Below, one piece after another: positions 30,669 through 40,596 of a DNA stretch of 44,151 nt. Made by a program: the position numbers and the translations under genes. Each line of letters begins with the position of its first letter. Position 1 is the first letter of the stretch. The stretch is from Discostella pseudostelligera (lineage: Eukaryota; Bacillariophyta; Thalassiosirophyceae; Thalassiosirales; Thalassiosiraceae). Under the pieces are notes generated by a model. It was not told where the DNA came from and did not search any database. It worked only from the letters and a program-made list of their open reading frames with translations. The stretch lies in assembly GCA_036940085.1 (NCBI GenBank), contig JALLBK010000335.1, positions 1 to 44,151 on the forward strand, in the 5' to 3' direction.

Positions 30669-32002
30669 TTAACCTTCAATCTCTCCGAATGTCTTCAAAT
30701 CGTCAAGTTCGCTCAGTTGTCTCACCGCCAGGGGACCACCCATCAAACCCTTCGTAGCCCATACAAATGAAGATCGTTTCTTCGGCGGGGCAAGAGCCAC
30801 ACCATTGACCAATGCAGAACCAATGCCACCTACAAGCAATATTAACGCTGGAATCTTGAACAAAAGTAATACATCATCACCATTCAAGCCGATCGAATTC
30901 AAAGCTGTTGGGGTGGAGTTTCCATACGAGAATGCAACAAATAATGCCACGAATACGGAGTAAACCCGTAGTTCGCCTTCTATTGCCAATCTCTCAAACG
31001 GGTCCTTCTTCAATGCACCCATTCGCGCTTTTCGTGCCCACGCCTGGGCCTGCCCCGCCTTCTTTCCAGCCTCGTCGAGTTTTTCGGGAGTCCAAAGAGG
31101 TGTTTGTCTTGGGCCTACATTTTTGCTATCTGCACAACATATTGTCGCGATTGGATGAGGTGCGATTTGATGATATCCTACCAGATCTCGTCCGTCGCAT
31201 GGAACATTATTTTGACAATTATTACTACTCACCTGCATAAGGCATGACATAGTCCTCTTCGACCAATCGTTTTCTCAAACTCTCCCCTTTCTTCACCTTT
31301 TGTGCCGCTTCCTCCAATGCCCTTCCGATCGCATCATCGTCCAGTGCTTGAGATATTTTTAAGCCTGAATATCTAGCTTCATCCGTTTCTCCAGTCCGAT
31401 CAATCACTAGCTTCGGTGCACTTTTCTTCTTTGTGAGTCTCTTTGGAGTAGCAGGCTCAGGGAGGTTCATAAGTTGATACATTGCCCTCCTCCCTCCACT
31501 TTTCATGATTTTTGTTGTCAAGTGCCCAAATCCATACTTTTCCAGCTCGTCATAGTCGAATATCTCCGGTGCATCTTCTTGAACTCGTTCCTTGTTCGGA
31601 GCACCGGAGATATATTCAAGGACAACATTTCCACGGGTACCACCAATGACCTTGCCAATTTCACTGTTGCAGAATATCACGAAATATAGGTCGGTGAAAT
31701 ATAGGTCGGTGCAACACATTTAAATTTTCAGAGCAACTGATGGAAGTTATTTCACAAATCAGACACAGCACTACCACTCACGTCTTTGCAGCAGCATCTG
31801 CATTCACTTCTTCTCGTTTCCTCAAATACTCCGATAACTCTGCTTTCAAAGCCTCGTTCTCACTCGTGGAATGCAAGGCAGTGATAGTGATAGCCGAGGG
31901 ATGCTGATGGCGACGTATCATTTGACGATGGTGGGCTGGCTGGAACGCTTCAATCGCTGCACCTGCACCCCGAAGCAAAATCAAAGCGAAATAAGAGTAC
32001 AT
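30669..32002 (-). CDS. Plastid-targeted membrane protein of unknown function
   Basis: Three exons, 32002-31782, 31663-31233 and 31129-30669 (introns 118 and 103 nt), give about 370 residues. The ATG at 32002 starts a signal peptide (YSYFALILLRGAGAAIEA) followed by FQPAHHRQMIRRHQH, so the A|F junction and basic transit part fit diatom plastid import. The frame extends upstream to 32221, but that part is the G-box/GGCGGGA promoter. The mature protein has a conserved-looking stretch, GKVIGGTRGNVVLEYISGAP, a basic/acidic helical middle (LEEAAQKVKKGESLRKRL) and two membrane segments near residues 272-292 and 300-325 (VFVALFVAFSYG, FKIPALILLVGGIGSAL). The family is not recognised. It shares a divergent promoter with the Bax-inhibitor gene. 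Confidence 0.75.
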
Positions 32003-32180
32003 GCTGGATATACCGCTGTAGTTTGCGAACGAGACTGTTGAACAAACGGGGGCGGTGGCGGTGGCGATGGTGACTACTTCTACCCTCGATTTGCGGTGGT
32101 TGGTGGCGGGCGGGCGGGCGGCGGTGGCTGCATGCGGGCTGCGGGCTGCGGGCTGCTGCGGGCGGCGTCGGAGGAGGCAT

Positions 32181-32269
32181 CTTACACGTGGCAACAATTT
32201 GGCGGGAGACGCACGTGGCATAGATTTGGCGGGAGAATTGAAGACTCGACAATGATCTTACACGTGGCA
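32181..32269 (+). promoter_or_regulatory. Composite element in plastid-protein / Bax-inhibitor divergent promoter
   Basis: In plus orientation: CTTACACGTGGCA (32181), ATTTGGCGGGAGA (32197), GCACGTGGCA (32211) overlapping GGCATAGATTTGGCGGGAGA (32217), then a second CTTACACGTGGCA (32257). The proximal sites are 142-195 bp from the starts at 32378 and 32002. The order G-box then TTTGGCGGGA is the same as before VPS36 and the VOC gene. Confidence 0.62.
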
Positions 32270-32377
32270 TAGAGCAGTTGTGCCGCCAGCCGCCATCCAG
32301 CATCCAGCCGCCCGCAGTTCCAGCTTCGTACCATACCACTCCCCCTCCCCCAGGCAAAGGCAACGATAAACACGCGT

Positions 32378-33564
32378 ATGAGGAAGTGTATCTTCTTGGC
32401 ATTCGTCGGATGGCATCTGGCGCAAGCTAACGGCATATCTTCGTTGTCTCCCATCTCATCTCATTCATTAGATTTTATTCGAGGAGGGGCGTCGGCGTCG
32501 GAGTCGGCGGCGTCGTGGACCGCTGGCTCGAGATACAACGATTACCGAACTACGAGTCCTTCATCACCGATACGAAGTAATTATAAGGCCACTTCCGTAT
32601 ACGATGAAGATTCCAAAGAAAAGACGAAGGAGGCGTTTGCGGAAGCATTTCTGCGTAGGGAGGACAGAAATATATTCATAGGTGAGCAACATCTGCGTCC
32701 TTAGGATCATCGATCCAAGTTGTCGAGGGTGGCGCCACTTCATTATTGATCAACATTTCTTCTAACATAGCTATCAAATCCTCTTTTGCAGCAAGAGTGT
32801 ATGCAATATTATCAGGACAACTCCTGTTCACAGCTGGTACAATACATGCATTCCATGCAAACCCCAGATTACAAGATTGGATGATGTGGAATTCGTTTGG
32901 TAGGAAAGGTGAGTGATCACGTCATAGCCGAATTGTTTCGTCATTGCGATGTGCAGTAATTCATATTGGCCGCTTTTTCTTGTACGATGAAGTTCCTCTA
33001 CTGGGGCTCCTCATTTCAACAGTTGCTTGGTGGATTACATTATCATTTGAGGAGATCCGTCGGACGTCGGTCATGCGAATGCCCCTTCTAATTGCATTTA
33101 CGATTGGTCAATCGATTGCCGTTGGATTTATTTCTAGCGGTTATGCACATAGTTCAGTAATCAAGGCAATGGTCACTACTGCCGCGGCTACACTCTCTGT
33201 CACTCTCTACACACTGGTTCAGAAAAATCCCAAATACGACCTTTCGCAATGGGGCAGAGCACTCTCGGGTTTGGGCATGGCATTTTTATTGTATGGTATG
33301 GTCCATGTATTGGAGCACTTTGGCGTACTTCCATATGGATTTTTGCCGTATTCTGAAGCGATGTACGGCCTTTTGGGGGCAGGAATGTTCAGCTTGTACC
33401 TCGCGCATCATACTCGATTAATTGTTTCGGGCAAGTCCGCAAAGTACCAATTGAATGAGAAGGACTACATTCTCGGTGCAATGTCTGTTTACAGTGATAT
33501 CGTTAATATATTTTTGTACATCCTTCGGATACTTGGGGAAATTGATGATAGAGATAAGAGATAG
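32378..33564 (+). CDS. Bax inhibitor-1 / TMBIM family membrane protein
   Basis: A multi-pass ER or organelle membrane protein; family members modulate calcium leak and cell-death signalling. Three exons, 32378-32681, 32792-32908 and 32957-33564 (introns 110 and 48 nt), give about 342 residues. The first 100 residues hold a hydrophobic leader (CIFLAFVGWHLAQANG) and a Ser-rich stretch. Six or more membrane segments follow, including LGLLISTVAWWITLSF, MPLLIAFTIGQSIAVGFI, MVTTAAATLSVTLYTLV and MFSLYLAHHTRLIV. The ending KDYILGAMSVYSDIVNIFLY matches the BI-1/Lifeguard signature (ALxLYxDIINLFLxLLRIL). The conserved acidic residue of the calcium-leak pore is present (YSDI). The leader could direct it to ER or an organelle; I cannot decide from sequence. 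Confidence 0.88.
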
Positions 33565-33683
33565 ATAATGTTATTGGTGTCCGTATCTTCATTCATTCGA
33601 ATAGCGAACATAGAGGAGAAGCAAAATGGAAGCGATATCGTCACTATTTACCTCTCCGAAGATTGCGATAGTCGAATCCCATA

Positions 33684-34211
33684 TCACCAATTCCTCCCAG
33701 CGCCGAGCTTTGTTGATATGGCATCTACTGAATCACTGGGCCCCGCCTTTCTCATCGAATCGGCGTGCATCTTCTCTTGGTCATTAATTGCCTGTAAGAT
33801 AGAGTTGATATTCGTTTCCAGTACCATACCTCCCATAACGATTTCATCCAAAATATAATGCACGCGATCCGAATGAAATATCAAGTCCAACTCACAGACA
33901 TTCTCAAACCGTTTGTCCAAAGCCTCGACGAAGACTTGTATTAGATCGAGTATGCCAAGATCGGACTCTTGAGAATCAACAGCAAACACGAAAAAGAGGG
34001 TTGCATAATGGCGATAAATGAGTTTGATGTTCTCTCCCCATTCTGGCACTGATCCCTCGAGATAATTGCAGAAGGAGTCTGGACGAGTGGACACTTGTTG
34101 AAATATCCGACGGATGACGGATTGTTGGCGATCCTCCCCGGAGACATTTTGATAGAATTTGGTAAGGCGAGGCTTGCCTGAGTTGTTCACGATGACAATC
34201 CCTTTGATCAT
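33684..34211 (-). CDS. AP-3 adaptor complex sigma subunit
   Basis: The small subunit of the AP-3 clathrin-adaptor-like complex, which sorts cargo from endosomes or Golgi to lysosome-type organelles. Single exon, 175 residues (family about 165-195). The longin-like fold is clear: MIKGIVIVNNSGKPRLTKFY, then RRIFQQVSTRPDSFCNYLEG, KLIYRHYATLFFVFAVD, SDLGILDLIQVFVEALDK, FENVCELDLIFHSDRVHYIL and DEIVMGGMVLETNINSIL. MGGMVLET is diagnostic of sigma chains, and CNYLEG with FENVCELDLIFH favours sigma-3 over sigma-1/2. The C-terminal 30 residues (SMRKAGPSDSVDAISTKLGA) are a variable tail. It converges with the Bax-inhibitor gene; their stops are about 120 bp apart. Confidence 0.93.
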   Translation of the reverse strand: MIKGIVIVNNSGKPRLTKFYQNVSGEDRQQSVIRRIFQQVSTRPDSFCNYLEGSVPEWGENIKLIYRHYATLFFVFAVDSQESDLGILDLIQVFVEALDKRFENVCELDLIFHSDRVHYILDEIVMGGMVLETNINSILQAINDQEKMHADSMRKAGPSDSVDAISTKLGAGRNW

Positions 34212-34489
34212 GATACTGTTATATCGTTCACAGGCGGCCCCTCTGAAGACTGGGATTTCCGCGTAGCTAGTAGCTAAAAAGCTTCGGAGTAGGGTATACT
34301 CCTAACTGTCAAAGCCTACCTAGAATGAAGGTTGCCTGATCCCAGTTGGTCGGGCCTTCGCGCTGAAATTCGATCCTACGCCTACTGCTCTGCCACTGAT
34401 CTCTTGTTGGTATGAGTCTCTCCGGTTGGTGCAGTTGGAGGTGGTGGCAGTAGGTGCGCTCCTAGATACTTAATTATTGCTGCTGCTGG

Positions 34490-34599
34490 TTTGGCGATCG
34501 ATTGCCATGGCTTCGTTGGCTTCGGTGGCTTCGCTTCTCCCATGCTTGCGTCGTGATAAGTCTCAATTGTCTTGTTTTTATTTTGGCGATCGATTGCCA
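34490..34599. repeat. 18-nt direct repeat TTTGGCGATCGATTGCCA, two copies
   Basis: Exact copies at 34490-34507 and 34582-34599, 92 bp apart. The inner TGGCGATCGATTGCCA is palindromic except for one base pair. A third partial copy in the opposite sense (ATCGCCAA) lies near 34608. TTTGGCGA resembles an E2F-type core (TTTSGCGN) and may stand in for the GGCGGGA element that is missing from this promoter. Confidence 0.6.
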
Positions 34600-34731
34600 C
34601 GATCTTATCGCCAAGATACGTCGCTGAAGCTGCATCTCTGCATCCTGCTGCATCTCTTTCGACATCGAACATTCGAACAAGGCCATCGACTTAAGTATCA
34701 AGTATCAAGGCTCTTGCTCCTGCTCTCTATC

Positions 34732-34757
34732 TGGCTCTGGCTCTGGCTCTGGCTCTG
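34732..34757. repeat. GGCTCT hexanucleotide microsatellite
   Basis: Four perfect GGCTCT units followed by a degenerate unit (GACTCT). Likely slippage-prone. It lies in the divergent spacer and not in a gene. Confidence 0.75.
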
Positions 34758-34966
34758 ACTCTGCGATCTGGCGGGCGGTACGGCGGCACTGGCAATCAAT
34801 TATTGCTTCTGAATTCCCTGACCTGTAACTGTAACTGTAACTGGAAAAATAATGGAGATGTGGGGGGACGCCGAGGTAAGTAAAGAAATGCATGACGTCG
34901 ATTTATTTTGCTAGCCGACGACTCACTGCATGATCTTTCCCTCTGGTTCTGGATCTGCCCACACAC

Positions 34967-37900
34967 ATGGCACATTTGGCCTTTCCATCTTTGGGGGGGT
35001 GTAGGGTGCCTACTCTCTTAAGCCCTCGGATTCATTATCGAAATCTCTATTCGAAATCACAAGCTCTGTGCACATCCCCTACAATGACTCTCGATGGCAG
35101 AAGATTTTCCTCCATTATGAGCAGCTGGTACATCTTCATTATCTTGAGTTGACGCCACAGACGTCCACAACCGCAGATGAAGATGTCACAGTAACCGCCT
35201 GCAGACAAGCTGCGAAGAACGGCTCCAGCACTTCGAATTTGGCAGCTCTTTGTCTGCATGTGGGGAGGATGATACGTGAATTGCAGACTAATGTCGGGGG
35301 GTATTTCACGGATGACAACAATGCCAGTGACATTGATGAGACAGTTTCTTCGAATCCTCCAAATTATAGCAAACGAGAGAACAAATCAACGAAGCGACGG
35401 ATATCACTCATTGGCAAAGCCCGTGTGACTTGTGGCGCACTCAATCTTCTACGAATTCTATCGCATGAAACAATTGTGCAAGCAAGTTGCTCGAAACGAG
35501 ACGATGTCTCACTGGGGAATAATCGACAACCTGAATTGGAATACGACACAAATTATTTGCTGAAGAGATTCTTCACATATAGAAGTCATGGTGGAGTTGA
35601 GGGAAGATACAACAATGATCAGGATGCTGCGATGGAGATTATTGCATCGATAATGAGCTTGTTTACTTCGGTCGGACTCATCATTCAACAAGGAAATGAT
35701 TCTGAAATTCTGGCTATTCCTGAGATCTATGATGTCATCGTACAAACTCTGTCTCTCCTACTTGTCTTGCTATCAACGCAAGTCTATCAGCCGATGATAT
35801 CAAGCACCGAACTATTGAATGAGGGACGGGAGAGTAGTAACTTCTTCTTGGATAAATTGATGATATGTTCTCAACAGCAGAGAAATAAAGCGGAACATTT
35901 GCGACAACAGCAAGTGCAAAGTTTTGGATTAGAAGCTACCGACGACAACATGGTTCACAATGAGCCACAGCACTTTGTAAATGCTTGCTTGCATTGGTTG
36001 GTTGTTCGTCCACGTCCCCCACGACGATCAATTGCGGCATATTATTCTAGTCTCACAAAATCGATTGCTCAAAGCATGTCAAACATGGTCATTTCGAAGG
36101 ATGGGATGTATGAGAACTATAGTATTGTGATGGCTAGTGCCCCGCACAGTCAAGGCAACTCGTCTTCATTAGCCAATTCTCCTTCCAAAGTGTCATTAAA
36201 ACCACCGAGTCTTGGCCTAGTAGACACAACTAGCTCGACGCACCGGATGACAGCAATTTCAATAGGAACTGATGACGCATTGTCTTTATCGTCACCCGGT
36301 CACGTGACGGGCGATGTTACATTATGGGACGGTCCTTTGAACTTGCTCCTCCATCCAATTCGCAGCTTGTTGACTTTGTCGTCATCTTTTTTCCTGCTAC
36401 CGATTCGGCTCGTTAGAATGGCATTCCTTTTACTGGGACACAGAAAGTACCGTGCCATCGCAGCCGGCAATAATCAGCATGTAAATGCCGACGTTCGGGT
36501 TTTGCATCAATTAGAGGCACATCACAATAAACATTCAGGCTGGAATAAAACAAATAATACCCTGTGGCTGAGCGACTCACCAATATCGGACTTGGCGTCT
36601 GCAGTGATGTTGGTACTGTCAAACAATTGCAGAGCTCGCGATGAATTGAATCCGTTTCGAGCAGAGCTCGCTTCTTTGACGGATAATCGCTGGGAGTCCG
36701 AATACACTAATAACCAAACCGCCCAAGTCGATTCGTTGGTGCCTTCTCAGATCAGTGAACCTTTGCAGAGACTGTCTGTTAACTTCGAGTTATTGTTCGA
36801 GGCTTTTCGCCATATTGCACACACGGAAGTTGGGGCTTTGTCAATGTACACGTTACTCCTTGCTTCGCCAAGTTTTGCACAGAGCGTCGGTGCACGGTCG
36901 GATCTCGATAAGTTGATTTTGCCGTTGTTGAGAAGTCTATATTTCTCGACAACGATGGCACATTCGGATTCAATGGTCAGACAAAGTAGTACTCAGCATT
37001 CAACTCCGACACAAGGGTCTCAACCATTTCGGTCTCAGTCCCAACTGTATGTCATCCTAATCCTACTCTTAATATTCTCACAAGATCCTTCATTTGGTCG
37101 CGACTCCTTTCGGCGTGTGCGGGTATCAATGAAAGCAGTCGTATGGTATAAAGAACGGCACATCAAAGAAGCATCCCTTGGAAGTATGATTCTATTGGTG
37201 TTGCTCCGAGCTATCAGCTTCAATCTAAATCGACTTCACGACGAGTTTCTTCTAAGCAATTGCTGTGCTGCACTGCTGAACCTTTCGCCTCACACGCTAA
37301 TTCAGGACTACTATGTTGCAACCCGATTAATCTCGGTTACAACATCCTGCTTCAAGAGGTATGCCACACTTTTGGCCGAAAATCGTGGAGAGCCAGAAAT
37401 TGAAGGTGACTTGTCAACATCGCTTGGATTGCACGGCGAGGTAAGGAATCATCGATGTTAGTCTGAGAGTTCTATCAACCGTGCTTACTTATCTGCATGC
37501 CATATCGGATACATCTCACTGCAATTGCCTTATTCTGTGTCCACACTCAACTGCATCAGACATGTCGCACCCTGCTGCAGCTTGTCAGGCATTCCATCCG
37601 GCCGAAGTACTTGGAGAGGAATGTTCAACTCGTCTATGCGCTACTTCTTGAACAAAGACAGTTCCAAAAGATGTGCCAATGTAAGTTTACTTTTATGTCC
37701 ATGCCCTACCTGCCCTCGACAATCAAAATCGACCTAACAAATCAATCTTCCTGCCAAAACATGTAGTCAATTCGTTGGGAGATTTGAGCTCCATCTCTGA
37801 GGTCATCAATAATGCAAATGCAATTATTCGGGACAATAGTGACGGCACGACAGCAGATCAAACGCTTGGAATATTGAAAGCTCATATTTCAGAGTTAAAA

Positions 37901-38317
37901 TCGCATGTCATCCCAGATGGGCTGGCTTCTGATTCCGATAGTGTTGCAAGTGACGCGAGCGACCTCGGAAACCTAACTTACACGTATGAGGAAGAGGCAG
38001 ACCCGTAAGTATGTTTTTGTCGCGTTGACTTTTTTTTTCTGGGTTACCAACATAAGGTCTCTGATGACTCTTCACTCAGGGAGGTATTCTTTGTGCCATA
38101 TGTATGGGATGTGATCATTTGCACCGTAACTACAGCGACAATGGAATGGAGTAGGAGTAAAATTCAGGTATTTCCTCTCAATCATGTCGAGGAAGAAGAA
38201 CTACACACCCAATACAACATATCATTCAATGATATTGTTTCGGACGCAGAACACAATTCCATCGAATTTGTTAAAACTGACTCGAATTCCTATGGCAACA
38301 CCCCTGATGTCGTGTAG
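34967..38317 (+). CDS. DYM: Dymeclin (Golgi-associated protein)
   Basis: Dymeclin is a peripheral Golgi protein needed for Golgi organisation and secretion. The main exon is 35064-37440, then 37560-37680, 37767-38004 and 38080-38317. Upstream, no ATG is in frame. An inferred first exon, 34967-34998 (MAHLAFPSLG), joins at 35064 through a 65-nt GT-AG intron, giving about 1001 residues. Human dymeclin is 669; here long Ser/Asn-rich insertions add the difference. Matches in order: NDSRWQKIFLHYEQL at the start, LAALCLHVGRMIRELQ, DLASAVMLVLSNNCRA, LYVILILLLIFSQDPSF, RHIKEASLGSMILLVLLRAI, SNCCAALLNLSPHT, NVQLVYALLLEQRQF, and EVFFVPYVWDVI near the end (family: EEFFIPYVW). The start is the least certain part. 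Confidence 0.88.
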
Positions 38318-39045
38318 GATGGACACTTGAAGAGATGAATGAGTGGCTAGATATCATACTATCTAGCCTCTTCAGCGTGGACTTGTCGAAAAGCGTACGA
38401 CGACCTCAAGTACATAGTACATCATAACTTCGGAGTTCGATGCAGGTTACAGGTTGCAGAAGAAAATTCTTCGTTCGATTGGTTGGTCGGTTACTTTGTG
38501 ATTCGCTCGCCGCTCGCGGCTCTATCTATGGATATGATATCTATTCTAAATTGACGTGGAGCTATCCCCAAGTAGAAGATAATGATTAATGATGTATCAT
38601 TGTGTATCGAAATAGAAGATTCCATCGTCGTCGTCGCCCAACAGCTTCTTCTTGTGCTCAATAATTCTCAATCTAGCAAAGAAGTGTCTAACTGTACACT
38701 TAACTTTTACCAGCAGCTCTTACGCACTCTCCCTGCCCACTCTTTTGAATTTTGAAGATTTTTTAATTTTATGCTCAGCACGTGGGATCTAGTACAAGAA
38801 TGACCACACATTTCTTGTACTAGATCCGATATGGCGATTCAGTAGGACATCCGATCCAACGCATTCAAATGTCTTGTACTATTCCAGCGTATGTAGCGGA
38901 ATTTTGAATTTGAAAAATCAATGAATGTCACACCTACCGCGAGCCATTTCGGACCCGGCAGCCATGCCATGCCCTCGCCATTCACCAGTGTGGAACCTCC
39001 TTTGCAGGACATTGAACATTATTTTCATATCGTCAAGCCAAAATC
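38318..39045. other. Intergenic region with a perfect 16-bp inverted repeat
   Basis: About 730 bases between dymeclin and the exonuclease, both plus strand. Apart from the hairpin at 38785-38827 there is a partial third copy of its arm (TCTTGTACTA, about 38872-38881) and a GATATGGCGAT word near 38829. No gene is seen. Confidence 0.5.
38785..38827. repeat. Perfect 16-bp inverted repeat, 11-nt loop
   Basis: Arms GGATCTAGTACAAGAA (38785-38800) and its exact complement TTCTTGTACTAGATCC (38812-38827) around TGACCACACAT. As RNA it would form a stable 16-bp stem. A third half-arm, TCTTGTACT, occurs about 45 bp further on. It could be a transcript-end structure of dymeclin, a small-RNA-like hairpin, a protein-binding site or the terminal repeat of a short element; the sequence alone does not decide. 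Confidence 0.85.
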
Positions 39046-40143
39046 ATGACAATTTACCAATTCCAACTGCATCCATTGACACCCGTTGAACACTATGAAT
39101 ATGTGGATGATAATACAGTGCCGTCATCACCTTCATCAAGCCAATCTTCACCCGAAAGCTGCGATTATCCATCAAAGGGAGGAAGTCGCTGGCAGAATGG
39201 GCGTCGACGCGGAAACGCGCCAAGGAATATTGAGCAGAGGCCATATCATTCACCGAATCATGTATCTCCACCGCATGATAAGCCCATGACCAAGAATGAC
39301 ATTTATTTTGCTTTAGACTGTGAGGTGAGTCGTCAATTTCAATTAGCAAAACATGTCTTCTGTTGTCGCTTGTCGCGATCTCATAATACGGCATTCTTGC
39401 AACTACTGTTTATTTCGTTTCCGTAGATGGTTGGTACTGGACCAGAAGGACTAGATTCTGCAGTTGCTCGCGTAACTATCTGCAACTGGGCAGAGGAAGT
39501 AATCCTCGACACATTTGTTAAAGTTCCTGTGGAAGTAACAGATTACCGCACCTTCGTTTCCGGAATAGAAGCAAAACACCTTGAGGGCGATGGCGCTCTA
39601 ACACTGACTGAGGTTCGGAAAATAGTCAAGGCCATTCTACATGGCAAGATTCTCATCGGCCACGCGCTCGAGAACGATCTTGCTGCATTGCAGATCGATC
39701 ATCCATGGCACGATACTCGAGACTCAGCAAATTACCCCCCTTTCATGAAAGCGGCAGAATCTGACTCAACTACTCTCCGACCACGCAAGCTAAAAGAGCT
39801 GGTTCGAGATTACCTTGGTCGCGACATTCAACACTTGGGAGTGGCACATGACCCCATCGAGGATGCGATATCCGCACTCTGCTTGTACAAATCAGTGAGA
39901 TTGGATTGGGAGAAGTCAGTAATGATGCAGGTGGCATCAGCCCGATTAAAAGAAACAAAAGAGATCGAACCACCACTCATACAGAACAGCCACAACAATC
40001 GATACCGACCAAAGAAGCAAACCACACGTATGGAACATCCGACTTATTCTCGAAGTCGAAGTGCTCCAACTCCTACTGGCATGACATACTATCGAGGTTA
40101 TGGGTATCACACATCATATTACCCACACCAAAATTGCTCATAG
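39046..40143 (+). CDS. REXO4-type DEDDh 3'-5' exonuclease
   Basis: An RNase of the DnaQ/DEDD superfamily; REXO4/Rex4 members act in pre-rRNA processing. Exons 39046-39324 and 39427-40143 (intron 102 nt) give about 331 residues. The intron lies within the catalytic ExoI motif: ALDCE at the end of exon 1 and MVGTGPEGLDSAVARV at the start of exon 2, together the family's DCEMVG. ExoII is LIGHALENDLAAL, followed by HPWHDTRDSANYPPF. ExoIII is GVAHDPIEDAISAL, with the DEDDh His and the last Asp. Acidic residues at all four DEDD positions are present. The N-terminal 90 residues (Ser/Pro-rich, RWQNGRRRGN) and the Tyr/Arg-rich C-terminus are lineage-specific. A nucleolar or nuclear location is inferred. 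Confidence 0.88.
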
Positions 40144-40596
40144 TAGGAGAAGCTCGATGAAATGGACGGGAAAAAGTGATTCATTTAAATACTCTTTACC
40201 ATCATCCAAAAGGAGATTGAACCAATCTCAAGTAGCGACGTAGCGTAATTACAAAATGTAATTGATGTTGCGTGCATGCCATGTACCCCATCTGACCTGT
40301 TAACGTGGATAGCTTTTTCAACGAGTTCTTACTTAGAAAGCGGTTGCTGTACACCGCAATGGTACTTCACATCCTGTTCCACACGGCTGGATGACGACGA
40401 AAGGAATGCACTGAATGCAGATGAAGATTCATTTTCAGTTCTAGGAAGGTCGCAGTTTCGAAGCGTTCGTGGGTGAAAGTGAAAGAATTGGTGGGCCAGT
40501 GGCAGATTTTAAACTCAAATTTTTTGTTCCTCTGTCGACTCCAGAGCTTTCGTTCGTTCACTTCGAACCGTTTTGGAAGGATACTGAATTACTGCC
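40144..40596. other. Intergenic spacer
   Basis: About 450 bases; 3' region of the exonuclease and promoter of the EGF gene. No coding frame and no GGCGGGA element were found. Nothing else to report. Confidence 0.5.

Larger units (their letters stand above)
34212..34966. other. Divergent AP-3 sigma / dymeclin spacer with repeats
   Basis: About 750 bases without a gene. They contain a GGAGT...ACTCC hairpin near 34286-34302 and an 18-mer direct repeat TTTGGCGATCGATTGCCA (34490 and 34582). There are also a GGCTCT hexamer tract (about 34732-34757) and a CTGTAA hexamer in three copies (about 34823-34840). No standard GGCGGGA element is present. Frames here translate only simple sequence. Confidence 0.55.

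Noticed and set aside
32003..32221. Longer plastid protein starting at 32221
   Set aside because: The added sequence is encoded by G-box and GGCGGGA elements and hides the signal peptide.
34310..34400. tRNA-like sequence: TGGCAGAGCAG (minus strand) matches an A-box consensus, with a GGATCGAAT word near it
   Set aside because: The two words are too close, the D, anticodon and T stems do not pair, and no acceptor stem forms. At most a decayed tRNA-derived relic.
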